From assembly GCF_014650775.1 (NCBI RefSeq), contig NZ_BMVP01000006.1:124001-188000 (forward strand): DNA of 64,000 nt. Reading direction: 5' to 3'. A model generated the notes under the pieces. The model had not been told where the DNA came from, did not search any database, and was given only the letters and a program-made list of their open reading frames with translations. The stretch comes from Streptomyces cirratus (GTDB lineage: Bacteria; Actinomycetota; Actinomycetes; Streptomycetales; Streptomycetaceae). The stretch's first letter is position 1. Each line of letters opens with the position of its first letter. The position numbers were made by a program, and so were the translations under genes. This document shows, in pieces, positions 1 through 8,819 of the stretch.

Positions 1-15
1 CTTATCGTGTGGAGC

Positions 16-402
16 ATGACTGACGCGACCCCCACCCCCGCCACCGAGGCCGGCCCCACCCCGGACGCTCCCGACTACGACGCCATGACCCGCGACATCG
101 CGGACGTGCCCGCCGTCGAGGTGATCACCACGGTGGCCGTGCACCTGCTGAGCGCCGCGGCGGTCAACCTGGGCCTGGACAAGCCCGACTCCGAGCACAA
201 GGACCTCGACGAGGCCCGCAAGCTGATCACCGCCCTCGCCGGCCTGGTCACCGCGAGCGCCACCGAGATCAGCTCCTTCCACGCGGCCCCGCTGCGCGAC
301 GGCCTCAAGTCGCTCCAGCTGGCCTTCCGCGAGGCTTCCATCGTGCCGGACGAGCCGGGCCAGGGGCCGGGCGAGAAGTTCACGGGTCCGGTGTACGGGT
401 AA
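16..402 (+). CDS. DUF1844 family protein
   Basis: This is a small cytosolic protein of about 128 residues belonging to the actinobacterial DUF1844 family, whose function is not known. The N-terminal 30 residues are rich in Thr, Pro and Ala. The conserved part begins near Asp-Val-Pro-Ala-Val-Glu-Val and forms helices with the family-like stretches VHLLSAAAVNLGL and LDEARKLITALAGLV. I prefer the ATG at 16 over the in-frame GTG at 7, because the family usually starts with Met-Thr-Asp or a close variant. In Streptomyces this gene normally lies just downstream of infC-rpmI-rplT, which would be outside the left edge. A strong terminator follows it. The family call is from memory of the motif and context. 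Confidence 0.8.
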   Translation: MTDATPTPATEAGPTPDAPDYDAMTRDIADVPAVEVITTVAVHLLSAAAVNLGLDKPDSEHKDLDEARKLITALAGLVTASATEISSFHAAPLRDGLKSLQLAFREASIVPDEPGQGPGEKFTGPVYG

Positions 403-427
403 CCCCGCACTCCCCCACGCACCGAAC

Positions 428-473
428 GGGAAGGGCCGGGACCGCCGCCTCAGCGGCTGTCCCGGCCCTTCCC
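428..473. terminator. bidirectional hairpin terminator
   Basis: A perfect 15-bp inverted repeat (arms 428-442 and 459-473) has a 16-nt loop that itself contains a short GC stem. It lies between the convergent DUF1844 and SseB-like genes and can end transcription from both sides. Confidence 0.8.
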
Positions 474-532
474 ATGTGGCCTGCGCAGCACCCCGTGGTC
501 GTGGGCGGCCCGGACGGCCTCCTTGCCCGGCC

Positions 533-1273
533 TCAGCGGGTGAAGAGCGGCTCCCCCGGCGGCGGTGCGGCGGCCGACGGCAGCAGGGCCAGGTCCAGCC
601 CGCGCACCAGCCTGCCGCGCAGGGTCTCATCGGCCGCGAGCGCCTCGGCGACCCGACGGGCGGCCGCCGGGCCGACGGCGTCGGAGGCCGGCACGATCGC
701 GAGGGTGCCGTCGGATCCGGGGCTCCCCGGGCCGAGATGGGCGCGCAGCACCTCGGGCTCCCCCGCCACCGCCGCCCGCACGGCCTCGCGCACGGCGGGG
801 TCGGCCAGCGGGTCCGCATCCGTGCGCCCCTCGGCGAGTGCCAGCAGGGCCGGGCCGGTGAGCTGGTACGGGACGGGACCGGCCAGGTCGAGCACGACCG
901 TGTCGGCCTTCTCGTGCGCGGCGGCCGCCAGGGCCTGGTGCAGCGGGACCGCCACCGGGCGGGCCGCCGGGTCCCACAGCGCCAGGGAGGCCGTGGAGGT
1001 GAAGGCCGGCAGGGCCCGGCGGTTGCCCGCGGTCAGGGTCGGGACGGCCATGTCGCTGGTCTTCTCGCGCCGCAGGCCCGTCTCGGGGTCGGTCTCGACC
1101 TCGCCGAGCATGGCGACGACGGGCACCAGCAGGCGGGCGCCCTTGAGGGCGGCCAGCACCTGCGGTTCGCGCGAGCGGTCCTGCGCCCAGGCGGCCAGGG
1201 CCGCGCTCAGTGCGGGATCGGCGGAGCCGTCGTCGTCGGAGAAACCGGGGTCGGGAATGTTCTTGTTCGCCAC
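533..1273 (-). CDS. SseB family protein
   Basis: This protein of about 246 residues has the SseB N-terminal-domain pattern. An early Ala-Leu-Ala-Ala-Trp-Ala-Gln helix is followed by the strand-turn segment LLVPVVAMLGEVE, the polar strip TSDMAVPTLT and the segment ALPAFTSTASLALWDPAARPV. This fold is found in type-III-secretion enhancers and, in actinomycetes, in many proteins of unknown role. The GTG start at 1273 has no clear ribosome site. It lies only 2 bp after the TAA stop of the upstream protease gene, so translational coupling in the operon is likely. The product is predicted to be soluble, with no signal peptide. The family is clear but the function is not, and the link to secretion is an inference from the neighbouring mycosin. 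Confidence 0.75.
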   Translation of the reverse strand: MANKNIPDPGFSDDDGSADPALSAALAAWAQDRSREPQVLAALKGARLLVPVVAMLGEVETDPETGLRREKTSDMAVPTLTAGNRRALPAFTSTASLALWDPAARPVAVPLHQALAAAAHEKADTVVLDLAGPVPYQLTGPALLALAEGRTDADPLADPAVREAVRAAVAGEPEVLRAHLGPGSPGSDGTLAIVPASDAVGPAAARRVAEALAADETLRGRLVRGLDLALLPSAAAPPPGEPLFTR

Positions 1274-1275
1274 AG

Positions 1276-2454
1276 TTAACCGACCCTATCCCGCCGCGGG
1301 CCGCGCGGGCGCCGGGCCAGTACCGCGGCCACCGCGAGCAGCGCCACACCGGCGGCGGCCGCCTCCGGGGCGCCCAGGCGCGGCCGGCGCTCGGAGCGGC
1401 CGGCCGGCTCCGGTCCGGGCCCGAAGTAGGTGCGCCCGGCGGCGACGGGCGTGGGCAGCGCGGCTTCCGGGCGGAGCCTCGCCGCGCCCTGGAGCGCCGC
1501 GGCGGCGTCCACGGTGCCGTAGCCGCGGGAGTCGTCGCGGCCTCCGGCCGGAGCGTCCGAGGCGGTGTCCCGGAGCAGCTTCTTGATCTGCGCCGGGGAC
1601 AGGCCCGGGTGGGCGGCCTTGACCAGGGCCACCGTTCCCGAGACGAAGGCGGCGGCGGCGCTGGTGCCCCAGCCCTCGTAGTAGGCGCGGTCGGGATCGG
1701 CGATGACCACGTCGACGCCGGGGGCGCTGACGGTGGCGTACCAGTGGCGGGTGGAGAAGTCGGCCTTCTTGCCCCTGCGGTCGACGGCGGCGACGGCGAT
1801 CACCCCGGGGTAGGCGGCCGGGTAGGAGGCGGGGTCGCCGTGTTCGCCGCCGTTGCCCGCGGAGGCGACGACGACCACGCCCTTGCCGAGGGCGTACTGG
1901 ACGGCCTCGTCCTCGGCGGCTTCGTGGTGGGCGGACTCGCTGTCGTCGCCCAGCGAGAGGTTGATGACGTCGGCGCCGTGGTCGGCGGCCCAGCGGATGC
2001 CTTCGGCGAGGGCGCCCGACTTGGTGTCGCGGGCCTTGGCGCGGCCGGGGTCGCTCTCCTCCAGGATCACGCGGACCGGGAGGATCTTGGCGTGCGGGGC
2101 GACGCCGAGCACGCCTTCGGCGCGGTCGGGGCCGTGGCCGCGCCCGGCGATGATGGCGGCCATCGCGGTGCCGTGGCGGGCCCAGGCGCGGTCGCCGCGG
2201 CCGGCGCCCATGGCGACGAGGTCGGCTCCGTCGAGGACCTGGCCGGTGAGGTCGGGGTGGGTCCCGTCGACGCCGGTGTCGAGGACGGCGACGGTGATCC
2301 CCTCGCCCTGGGTGGTGCCCCAGGCCTCCTCGGCGCGCAGGGTGAGCAGGCCCCACTGGCGGTCGCGGATGGTGTCGGCGGCCGCGGGGTGGGCGGTGGC
2401 GGCGGTGAGGAGGGCGGCGAGGGTCAGGACCGCGGCCGTGCGGGGCCGGCTCAT
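1276..2454 (-). CDS. mycP: mycosin-type S8 subtilisin-like serine protease
   Basis: This membrane-anchored subtilase of 392 residues resembles the mycosins (MycP) that accompany type VII secretion systems. It has a signal peptide at residues 1-26 and a catalytic Asp59 in VAVLDTGVDG. His94 lies in ARHGTAMAA, the oxyanion Asn201 in SAGNGG and Ser265 in GTSAAAA. A proline-rich linker is followed by one C-terminal membrane helix (about 364-381) and a basic tail. That order is the usual mycosin architecture. The ATG at 2454 overlaps the upstream stop in an ATGA junction, so the two genes are coupled. No ESX genes (eccC, esxA/B) are visible in this window, so the substrate is unknown. It could also be a stand-alone surface protease. 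Confidence 0.85.
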   Translation of the reverse strand: MSRPRTAAVLTLAALLTAATAHPAAADTIRDRQWGLLTLRAEEAWGTTQGEGITVAVLDTGVDGTHPDLTGQVLDGADLVAMGAGRGDRAWARHGTAMAAIIAGRGHGPDRAEGVLGVAPHAKILPVRVILEESDPGRAKARDTKSGALAEGIRWAADHGADVINLSLGDDSESAHHEAAEDEAVQYALGKGVVVVASAGNGGEHGDPASYPAAYPGVIAVAAVDRRGKKADFSTRHWYATVSAPGVDVVIADPDRAYYEGWGTSAAAAFVSGTVALVKAAHPGLSPAQIKKLLRDTASDAPAGGRDDSRGYGTVDAAAALQGAARLRPEAALPTPVAAGRTYFGPGPEPAGRSERRPRLGAPEAAAAGVALLAVAAVLARRPRGPRRDRVG

Positions 2455-3239
2455 CGGGCGGGTTCCGGGTCCGTGCGGTGCGATGCGGGCGGGGCGGCGA
2501 GCTCCTCGACGGTGCGTTCGATCCGCCCGGCGACGGCCTTGGCCTCGTGACCGAGTCCCGCTTGGGCGGGCGCTCCGGTGGCGCCGGGCCGGGCCGCCTC
2601 CTCGGCGGCCTGGGGCGCGTCCTGGACCCGGCCGTCGGCGAAGGCGGAGACGGCGTAGACGACGGCCGGGGCCACGGGGACGACGCTCGCGGTCCAGGTG
2701 GCCCGCTGGGAGTCGGTGAAGCCGTAGGCGGAGGGGGCGGGGAGGTGCCCGCGCAGTCCGTTCATGGTGGCGGGGTCGGCGGTGGTGAAGACGAGGCCGA
2801 CGCTGACCAGGGAGCTGCGGGTGGAGTCGGTGTAGGTGGCGCGCAGGACGCGGGCGCAGCCGGTGGGGGCCAGGGCGGTGCGCCAGTCGGCGCCGAGGGC
2901 GGCGGGGCCGCAGTCCGCGTCGGGGGCGAGCGCGACCCGGGTCCAGGTCCGGTCGGCGCCGCCGGGACCGTCGCCCGCGCCGTCGAGCAGGGGCGGGAAG
3001 AGCCGGTCGGCCGGGGCGTTGCGCCACAGCGACGCGGCCGCCCGGTAGGCGGCTTCGGCGGGTACTGGGCGCCGGGCGGCGCGGTGGTCGCTCCAGGCGG
3101 TGGCGGCGGCCCCGGCGGTGAGGCCGGTGCCGAGCAGGGCGCAGAGCACGGCGGCCGTGAGGCGGGCGGGGCTGCGGGGCGCGGCCGGGGCCGCTTCGGG
3201 TCCGGTGAGGTCCGCGGGCAGCGGTGTAGACGTCGTCAT
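2451..3239 (-). CDS. membrane-anchored hypothetical protein, mycosin partner
   Basis: The family of this 262-residue protein is not recognised. A short polar N-terminus rich in Pro and Ala (about 1-28) is followed by one membrane helix (about 30-50) and a roughly 200-residue extracytoplasmic domain. The domain has two Cys (around DCGPAAL and TGCARVL) that could form a disulfide. This is the layout of an anchored cell-surface protein. The start at 3239 was chosen because the residues upstream are an antisense-like Arg-rich extension. The stop overlaps the mycosin start by 4 bp, so the two are translated together, which suggests they act together. This may be a mycosin-associated membrane component or a substrate, but that is only context. 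Confidence 0.7.
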   Translation of the reverse strand: MTTSTPLPADLTGPEAAPAAPRSPARLTAAVLCALLGTGLTAGAAATAWSDHRAARRPVPAEAAYRAAASLWRNAPADRLFPPLLDGAGDGPGGADRTWTRVALAPDADCGPAALGADWRTALAPTGCARVLRATYTDSTRSSLVSVGLVFTTADPATMNGLRGHLPAPSAYGFTDSQRATWTASVVPVAPAVVYAVSAFADGRVQDAPQAAEEAARPGATGAPAQAGLGHEAKAVAGRIERTVEELAAPPASHRTDPEPAR

Positions 3240-3394
3240 CCGGCGGCTGTGCCCCCCGTTCGTCCGCTGCGGCCTTGTCCGTACTCTACGAGGTCGCGCG
3301 GGCCGCCCGGTGGCGTCCCCCCGTGCGCGGGACGGCCGAACCCGGCCCCGGCAGACCCCTACCCACGGGTACACCCACGTGGCAGGCTGCCGCC

Positions 3395-4588
3395 ATGACT
3401 TCCGACCGTGCCCGGTACGACGCGGCCACCGCCCACCTCGACGCGCCGCTGGCCATCGTCGACCTGGAGGCGTTCGACGCCAACGCCGACGACATCGTCC
3501 GCCGCGCCGGCGGCAAGCCGGTCCGCGTGGCCAGCAAGTCCGTGCGGTGCCGGGCGCTGCTGGAGCGGGTGCTGGCCCGGCCAGGGTTCGCCGGGATCAT
3601 GTCGTACACCCTCGCGGAGAGCATCTGGCTGGCCCGCTCAGGTTTCGAGGACGTGCTCCTCGCCTACCCGAGCGCCGACCGCGCCGGCTTCGCCGAACTG
3701 GCCGGCGACCCGAAGCTCGCCGCCGCCGTCACCGTGATGGTCGACGACCCGGCGCAGCTGGAGCTGATCGAGCGCTCCCGCGACGGGGGCACCCAGGAGG
3801 TCCGGGTCTGCCTGGAGCTGGACACCGCCCTGCACCTGCTCGGCGGCAGGATCCGCGTCGGAGCCCGCCGTTCGCCGCTGCGCGAGCCGGCCCAGCTCGC
3901 CGCGCTGGCCCGCGCGGTCGCGGCCCGTCCGGGGTTCCGGGTGGTGGGGCTGATGGGCTACGAGGGCCACGTCGCCGGGGTCGGTGACCTCCTCACGGGA
4001 CGCCCCGTGCGCTCCCGGGTGATCCGGCTGATGCAGGCCGCGGCGCGCAAGGAGCTCGCCGCCCGCCGCGCCGAGGCGGTACGGGCGGTGCGGGCCGTCG
4101 TCCCGGACCTGGAGTTCGTCAACGGCGGTGGCACCGGCAGCGTGCAGCACACCGCCGCGGAGGAGGCGGTCACCGAGATCGCCGCCGGGTCGGGGCTGTA
4201 CGTGCCGCGCCTGTTCGACAACTACACCTCGTTCCGGGGCCGCCCGGCGGCGCTCTTCGCCCAGCCGGTGGTGCGCAGGCCCGGCGTCGGGGTGGTGACG
4301 GTGCTCGGCGGCGGCTACCCGGCCTCGGGCGCGGCCGGAGCGGACCGGCTGCCGCAGCCGTACCTGCCGCGGGGTCTGCGCTACGACCCGCAGGAGGGCG
4401 CGGGCGAGGTGCAGACGCCGCTGCTGGGCGGTCCGGCCGACGACCTGCTGATCGGGGACCGGGTCTGGTTCCGTCACGCGAAGGCGGGCGAACTGTGCGA
4501 GCGCTTCGACGTGCTGCACCTGGTCGAGGGCGACCGGGTGGGCGCGACCGTCCCGACCTACCGGGGCGAGGGCCGCACCTTCCTGTGA
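3395..4588 (+). CDS. PLP-dependent amino acid deaminase/aldolase (alanine-racemase-fold)
   Basis: This 397-residue enzyme has the alanine racemase N-terminal TIM-barrel fold used by D-threonine aldolases and D-serine dehydratases. It begins with PLAIVDLEAFDANADDIVRRA, the usual first strand. Lys48 in RVASKSVRC is the expected Schiff-base lysine for pyridoxal phosphate. The glycine-rich stretches VVGLMGYEGHVAG and VNGGGTGSV probably bind the phosphate. The C-terminal barrel carries GDRVWFRHAKAGELCERF, where the family's metal-binding His and Cys are expected. Streptomyces databases usually call this family amino acid deaminase/aldolase. The substrate is not known. It is monocistronic, with a weak ribosome site before ATG 3395, and ends in a hairpin. 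Confidence 0.8.
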   Translation: MTSDRARYDAATAHLDAPLAIVDLEAFDANADDIVRRAGGKPVRVASKSVRCRALLERVLARPGFAGIMSYTLAESIWLARSGFEDVLLAYPSADRAGFAELAGDPKLAAAVTVMVDDPAQLELIERSRDGGTQEVRVCLELDTALHLLGGRIRVGARRSPLREPAQLAALARAVAARPGFRVVGLMGYEGHVAGVGDLLTGRPVRSRVIRLMQAAARKELAARRAEAVRAVRAVVPDLEFVNGGGTGSVQHTAAEEAVTEIAAGSGLYVPRLFDNYTSFRGRPAALFAQPVVRRPGVGVVTVLGGGYPASGAAGADRLPQPYLPRGLRYDPQEGAGEVQTPLLGGPADDLLIGDRVWFRHAKAGELCERFDVLHLVEGDRVGATVPTYRGEGRTFL

Positions 4589-4600
4589 CCGCGTCCGCCG

Positions 4601-4632
4601 CCGGTGGGCCTCCCGGGACCGCAGCCCACCGG
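4601..4632 (+). terminator. hairpin downstream of aldolase gene
   Basis: A 9-bp perfect GC-rich inverted repeat (4601-4609 with 4624-4632) lies 13 nt after the stop of the aldolase gene. It is followed by the AAATT of the next leader. Confidence 0.55.
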
Positions 4633-4687
4633 GGCCCGGGGAAATTCCGGATGACCGGGGGGCGTACCGGCACGTAACGTGCCGTCC

Positions 4688-5191
4688 ATGGACCCGCTCA
4701 CCGAACAACAGATCCGTTCGTCCTTCGTGAACTGCAGCAAGGGCGAGGCGACCCGGCTGAAGCTGCCCCTGGACTTCGCCGAACTGCCCTGGGAGGACCT
4801 GGACTTCCTGGGGTGGGTGGACCCGGGCGCGCCGCTGCGCGCCCACATCGTGCGCCCCGGTACGGACGGTTCCCCCGTCGGCATCACGCTGCGGGTCCCG
4901 GGCGCGAACCGGGCGGGCGCCTTCAAGTCCAGCATTTGTCAGATATGCCTGACGGGGCACGCCTCCTCCGGCGTCGCTCTCCTCGTCGCCCCCTTGGCGG
5001 GGGCTCGCGGACGGGAGGGCAACAGCGTGGGTACGTACCTCTGCGCCGACCTGGCGTGCTCCCTCTACATGCGGGGCAAGCGGCAGCCGAAGCTGCGTAC
5101 CCGCGGCTACGAGGAGACGCTGTCCCTGGAGGAGCGCGTCGCGCGCGCCGAGGCGAACCTGGACGCCTTCGCCGCCAAGGTCACCGGCTGA
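4688..5191 (+). CDS. FBP domain protein (EF-G-binding zinc-finger type)
   Basis: This protein of about 167 residues has the FBP C-terminal treble-clef zinc finger, related to the fusidic-acid-resistance proteins that bind elongation factor G. The four likely zinc ligands are Cys84 and Cys87 in SSICQICLTG, and Cys119 and Cys124 in YLCADLACSLYMRGK. The N-terminal half contains the family stretch FVNCSKGEATRLKLP. A C-terminal helix (EETLSLEERVARAEANL) completes it. Whether the Streptomyces protein acts on EF-G or gives fusidate tolerance is not shown. ATG 4688 is taken as the start, with GTG 4679 as the alternative. The gene is convergent with the HAD gene 15 bp away, and no terminator is seen between them. 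Confidence 0.8.
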   Translation: MDPLTEQQIRSSFVNCSKGEATRLKLPLDFAELPWEDLDFLGWVDPGAPLRAHIVRPGTDGSPVGITLRVPGANRAGAFKSSICQICLTGHASSGVALLVAPLAGARGREGNSVGTYLCADLACSLYMRGKRQPKLRTRGYEETLSLEERVARAEANLDAFAAKVTG

Positions 5192-5206
5192 CGCCCTCTG
5201 GTAGAC

Positions 5207-6502
<1,296 letters not shown>

Positions 6503-6607
6503 TGGCGTGGACCTTCCTGTTCCGGGGGGTCGTCGGGGGCGGCCGAGCACGGCGGCCGGGCGTCGCGCGACGCCCGGCGGCCGCGATGGCACAGGGGTGG
6601 GGAGCTG

Positions 6608-7402
6608 CTACAGGGGCGTGACGTACGCGCCCGAGATACCGCCGTCCACGAGGAAGTCGGTGGCGTTGATGAAGGAGGAGTCGTCGCTGGCGAGGAAGGC
6701 GACGGCGGCAGCGATCTCGGTCGGCTCGGCGAACCGGCCGAGCGGGATGTGCACCAGGCGCCGGGCGGCCCGCTCGGGGTCCTTGGCGAACAGTTCCTGG
6801 AGCAGCGGGGTGTTGACGGGCCCGGGGCACAGGGCGTTGACCCGGATGCCCTGGCGGGCGAACTGCACGCCGAGTTCGCGGGACATGGCGAGGACGCCGC
6901 CCTTGGACGCGGTGTAGGAGATCTGGGAGGTCGCCGCGCCCATGACGGCCACGAAGGAGGCGGTGTTGATGATCGAGCCCCGGCCCTGGCGCTGCATGTA
7001 GGGCAGGGCGGCCTTGCAGCAGAGGTAGACGGAGGTGAGGTTGACGTCCTGGACGCGCTTCCAGGCTTCCAGACCGGTGGTGAGGATGGAGTCGTCGTCC
7101 GGCGGGGAGATGCCGGCGTTGTTGAAGGCGATGTCGACGGAGCCGTAGGTGTCGAAGGCCGTCTTGAAGAGGGCTTCGACGTCCTCGGGGCTGGTGACGT
7201 CGACCTTGACGAAGGTGCCGCCGACTTCCTCGGCCGCGGCCTTGCCGGCGGTCTCGTCGATGTCGCCGCAGACGACGTTGGCGCCCTCGGAGGCGAGGCG
7301 GCGGGCGGTGGCGAGGCCGATGCCGCTGCCGGCGCCGGTGATGACGGCGGTACGGCCGACCAGGCGGCGGCAGATGAGTTCTTCGTTGACTCGACTGGAC
7401 AT
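6608..7402 (-). CDS. SDR family oxidoreductase, probably amine-locus alcohol dehydrogenase
   Basis: This classical short-chain dehydrogenase/reductase has 264 residues. The Rossmann cofactor motif TGAGSGIG is at 22-29 and NNAG at 94-97. The catalytic Ser149, Tyr163 and Lys167 lie in INTAS and YTASK. An acidic CGDIDE after the second strand favours NAD over NADP. It sits 6 bp after the aldehyde dehydrogenase gene in the ligase operon. My inference is that it oxidises the hydroxyl end of a gamma-glutamylated amino alcohol to the aldehyde for the next enzyme. General annotation would call it 3-oxoacyl-ACP reductase-like, but operon context argues against fatty acid synthesis. The family is certain and the substrate is not. 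Confidence 0.85.
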   Translation of the reverse strand: MSSRVNEELICRRLVGRTAVITGAGSGIGLATARRLASEGANVVCGDIDETAGKAAAEEVGGTFVKVDVTSPEDVEALFKTAFDTYGSVDIAFNNAGISPPDDDSILTTGLEAWKRVQDVNLTSVYLCCKAALPYMQRQGRGSIINTASFVAVMGAATSQISYTASKGGVLAMSRELGVQFARQGIRVNALCPGPVNTPLLQELFAKDPERAARRLVHIPLGRFAEPTEIAAAVAFLASDDSSFINATDFLVDGGISGAYVTPL

Positions 7403-7408
7403 GGGTTT

Positions 7409-8788
7409 TCAGGCCTCCGTGCTGATGAAGACGTTCTTGGTCTCGGTGAATGCGGTCAGGGCGTCGGGTCCGAGCTCCCGGCCGAGGCCGGACTGCTTGT
7501 AGCCGCCGAAGGGGGTCCAGTAGCGGACGCTGCTGTGGGAGTTGACGGACAGGTTCCCGGCGGCGACGGCCCGCGAGACGCGCAGGGCGCGGCCGATGTC
7601 GCGGGTCCACAGGGAGCCGGAGAGGCCGTAGTCGCTCGCGTTGGCCAGGCGTACGGCGTCCTCCTCGTCCTCGAAGGGCAGGACGACGGCCACCGGGCCG
7701 AAGACTTCCTCCACGGCGACGGGCGCGGTGGGGGCGACGCCGGTGACGAGGGTCGGCGGGTACCAGAAGCCGGGCCCTTCGGGGGCGGTGCCGCGGATGG
7801 TGGTGAGGTCGTCGGTGACGTACCCGCTGACGCGTTCGAGCTGGGTCCGGGAGATCAGCGGGCCCATCTGGGTCTTCTCGTCGGCGGGGTCGCCCACGCG
7901 AACGGCTTCGATGGCGGGGGCGACGAGTTCCAGGAACCGGTCGTAGACGGAGCGCTGGACGAGGATCCGGGTGCGGGCGCAGCAGTCCTGGCCGGTGTTG
8001 TCGAGGAAGGCCATGGGGGCGGCGGCCGCCGCGGCCTCGACGTCGGAGTCGGCGAAGACGATGTTGGGGCTCTTGCCCCCGAGTTCGAGGGTGAGCCGCT
8101 TCACCCGGTCGGCGCACTTGGCCATGATCTGCTTGCCGACCGCGGTGGAGCCGGTGAAGACGATCTTCGCGACTCCGGGGTGTTCCACGAGGGCGTCACC
8201 GGTGACGGCTCCCAGGCCGGGCAGCACCTGGAAGAGGTGCTCGGGGATCCCGGCTTCGAGGGCGAGTTCGGCGAGGCGCAGTGCGGTGAGGGGGGTGGTC
8301 TCGGCGGGCTTGAGGATGACGGCGTTGCCCGCGGCGAGGGCGGGTGCCAGGGCCCAGCCGGCGATCGGCATGGGGAAGTTCCAGGGGGCGATCACGCCGA
8401 TGACGCCGAGGGGTTCGAGGAAGGTGACGTCGATTCCGCCTGCGACGGGGATCTGGCGGCCCGACAGCCGCTCGACTCCCCCGGCGGCGAAGTCGAGGAG
8501 GTCGCGTACGTTGCCCGCTTCCCAGCGGGCGTTGCCGATGGTGTGGCCGGCTTCGCGGACTTCCAGCAGGGCGAGTTCCTCGGTGTGCGCGTCCACCACC
8601 GCGGCGAAGCGGCGCAGCAGCCTGGCCCGGTCGGCCGGGGCCGCGGCGGCCCAGCCGCGCTGTGCCGCGGCGGCTCTGGTGACGGCGGCGTCGACGTCGT
8701 CCCGTGTGGCGGCCGGGACGGTGGCGACGAGTTCCTCGGTGGCCGGGTTCAGCACTCTCAGAGCGGGAGGGGCCAGCACATCGGACAC
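7409..8788 (-). CDS. NAD(P)-dependent aldehyde dehydrogenase
   Basis: This typical ALDH-superfamily enzyme has 459 residues. The cofactor-binding motifs are PWNFP (about 135-139) and FTGSTAVGK (211-219). The general base is Glu235 in LELGGKSP, and the catalytic Cys269 lies in GQDCCARTR. The GTG at 8788 was chosen over the GTG at 8800 because AGGA lies at good spacing only for the former. It is encoded between the GlnA-like ligase (31 bp upstream) and the SDR (6 bp downstream), forming one operon. By analogy with the Puu pathway it would oxidise a gamma-glutamyl aldehyde to the acid. In the ethanolamine version this gives gamma-glutamylglycine. The exact substrate is inferred from context. Confidence 0.88.
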   Translation of the reverse strand: MSDVLAPPALRVLNPATEELVATVPAATRDDVDAAVTRAAAAQRGWAAAAPADRARLLRRFAAVVDAHTEELALLEVREAGHTIGNARWEAGNVRDLLDFAAGGVERLSGRQIPVAGGIDVTFLEPLGVIGVIAPWNFPMPIAGWALAPALAAGNAVILKPAETTPLTALRLAELALEAGIPEHLFQVLPGLGAVTGDALVEHPGVAKIVFTGSTAVGKQIMAKCADRVKRLTLELGGKSPNIVFADSDVEAAAAAAPMAFLDNTGQDCCARTRILVQRSVYDRFLELVAPAIEAVRVGDPADEKTQMGPLISRTQLERVSGYVTDDLTTIRGTAPEGPGFWYPPTLVTGVAPTAPVAVEEVFGPVAVVLPFEDEEDAVRLANASDYGLSGSLWTRDIGRALRVSRAVAAGNLSVNSHSSVRYWTPFGGYKQSGLGRELGPDALTAFTETKNVFISTEA

Positions 8789-8819
8789 GTGGTTCCTCAC
8801 AGGGTGTGCGTAGGGGGAG

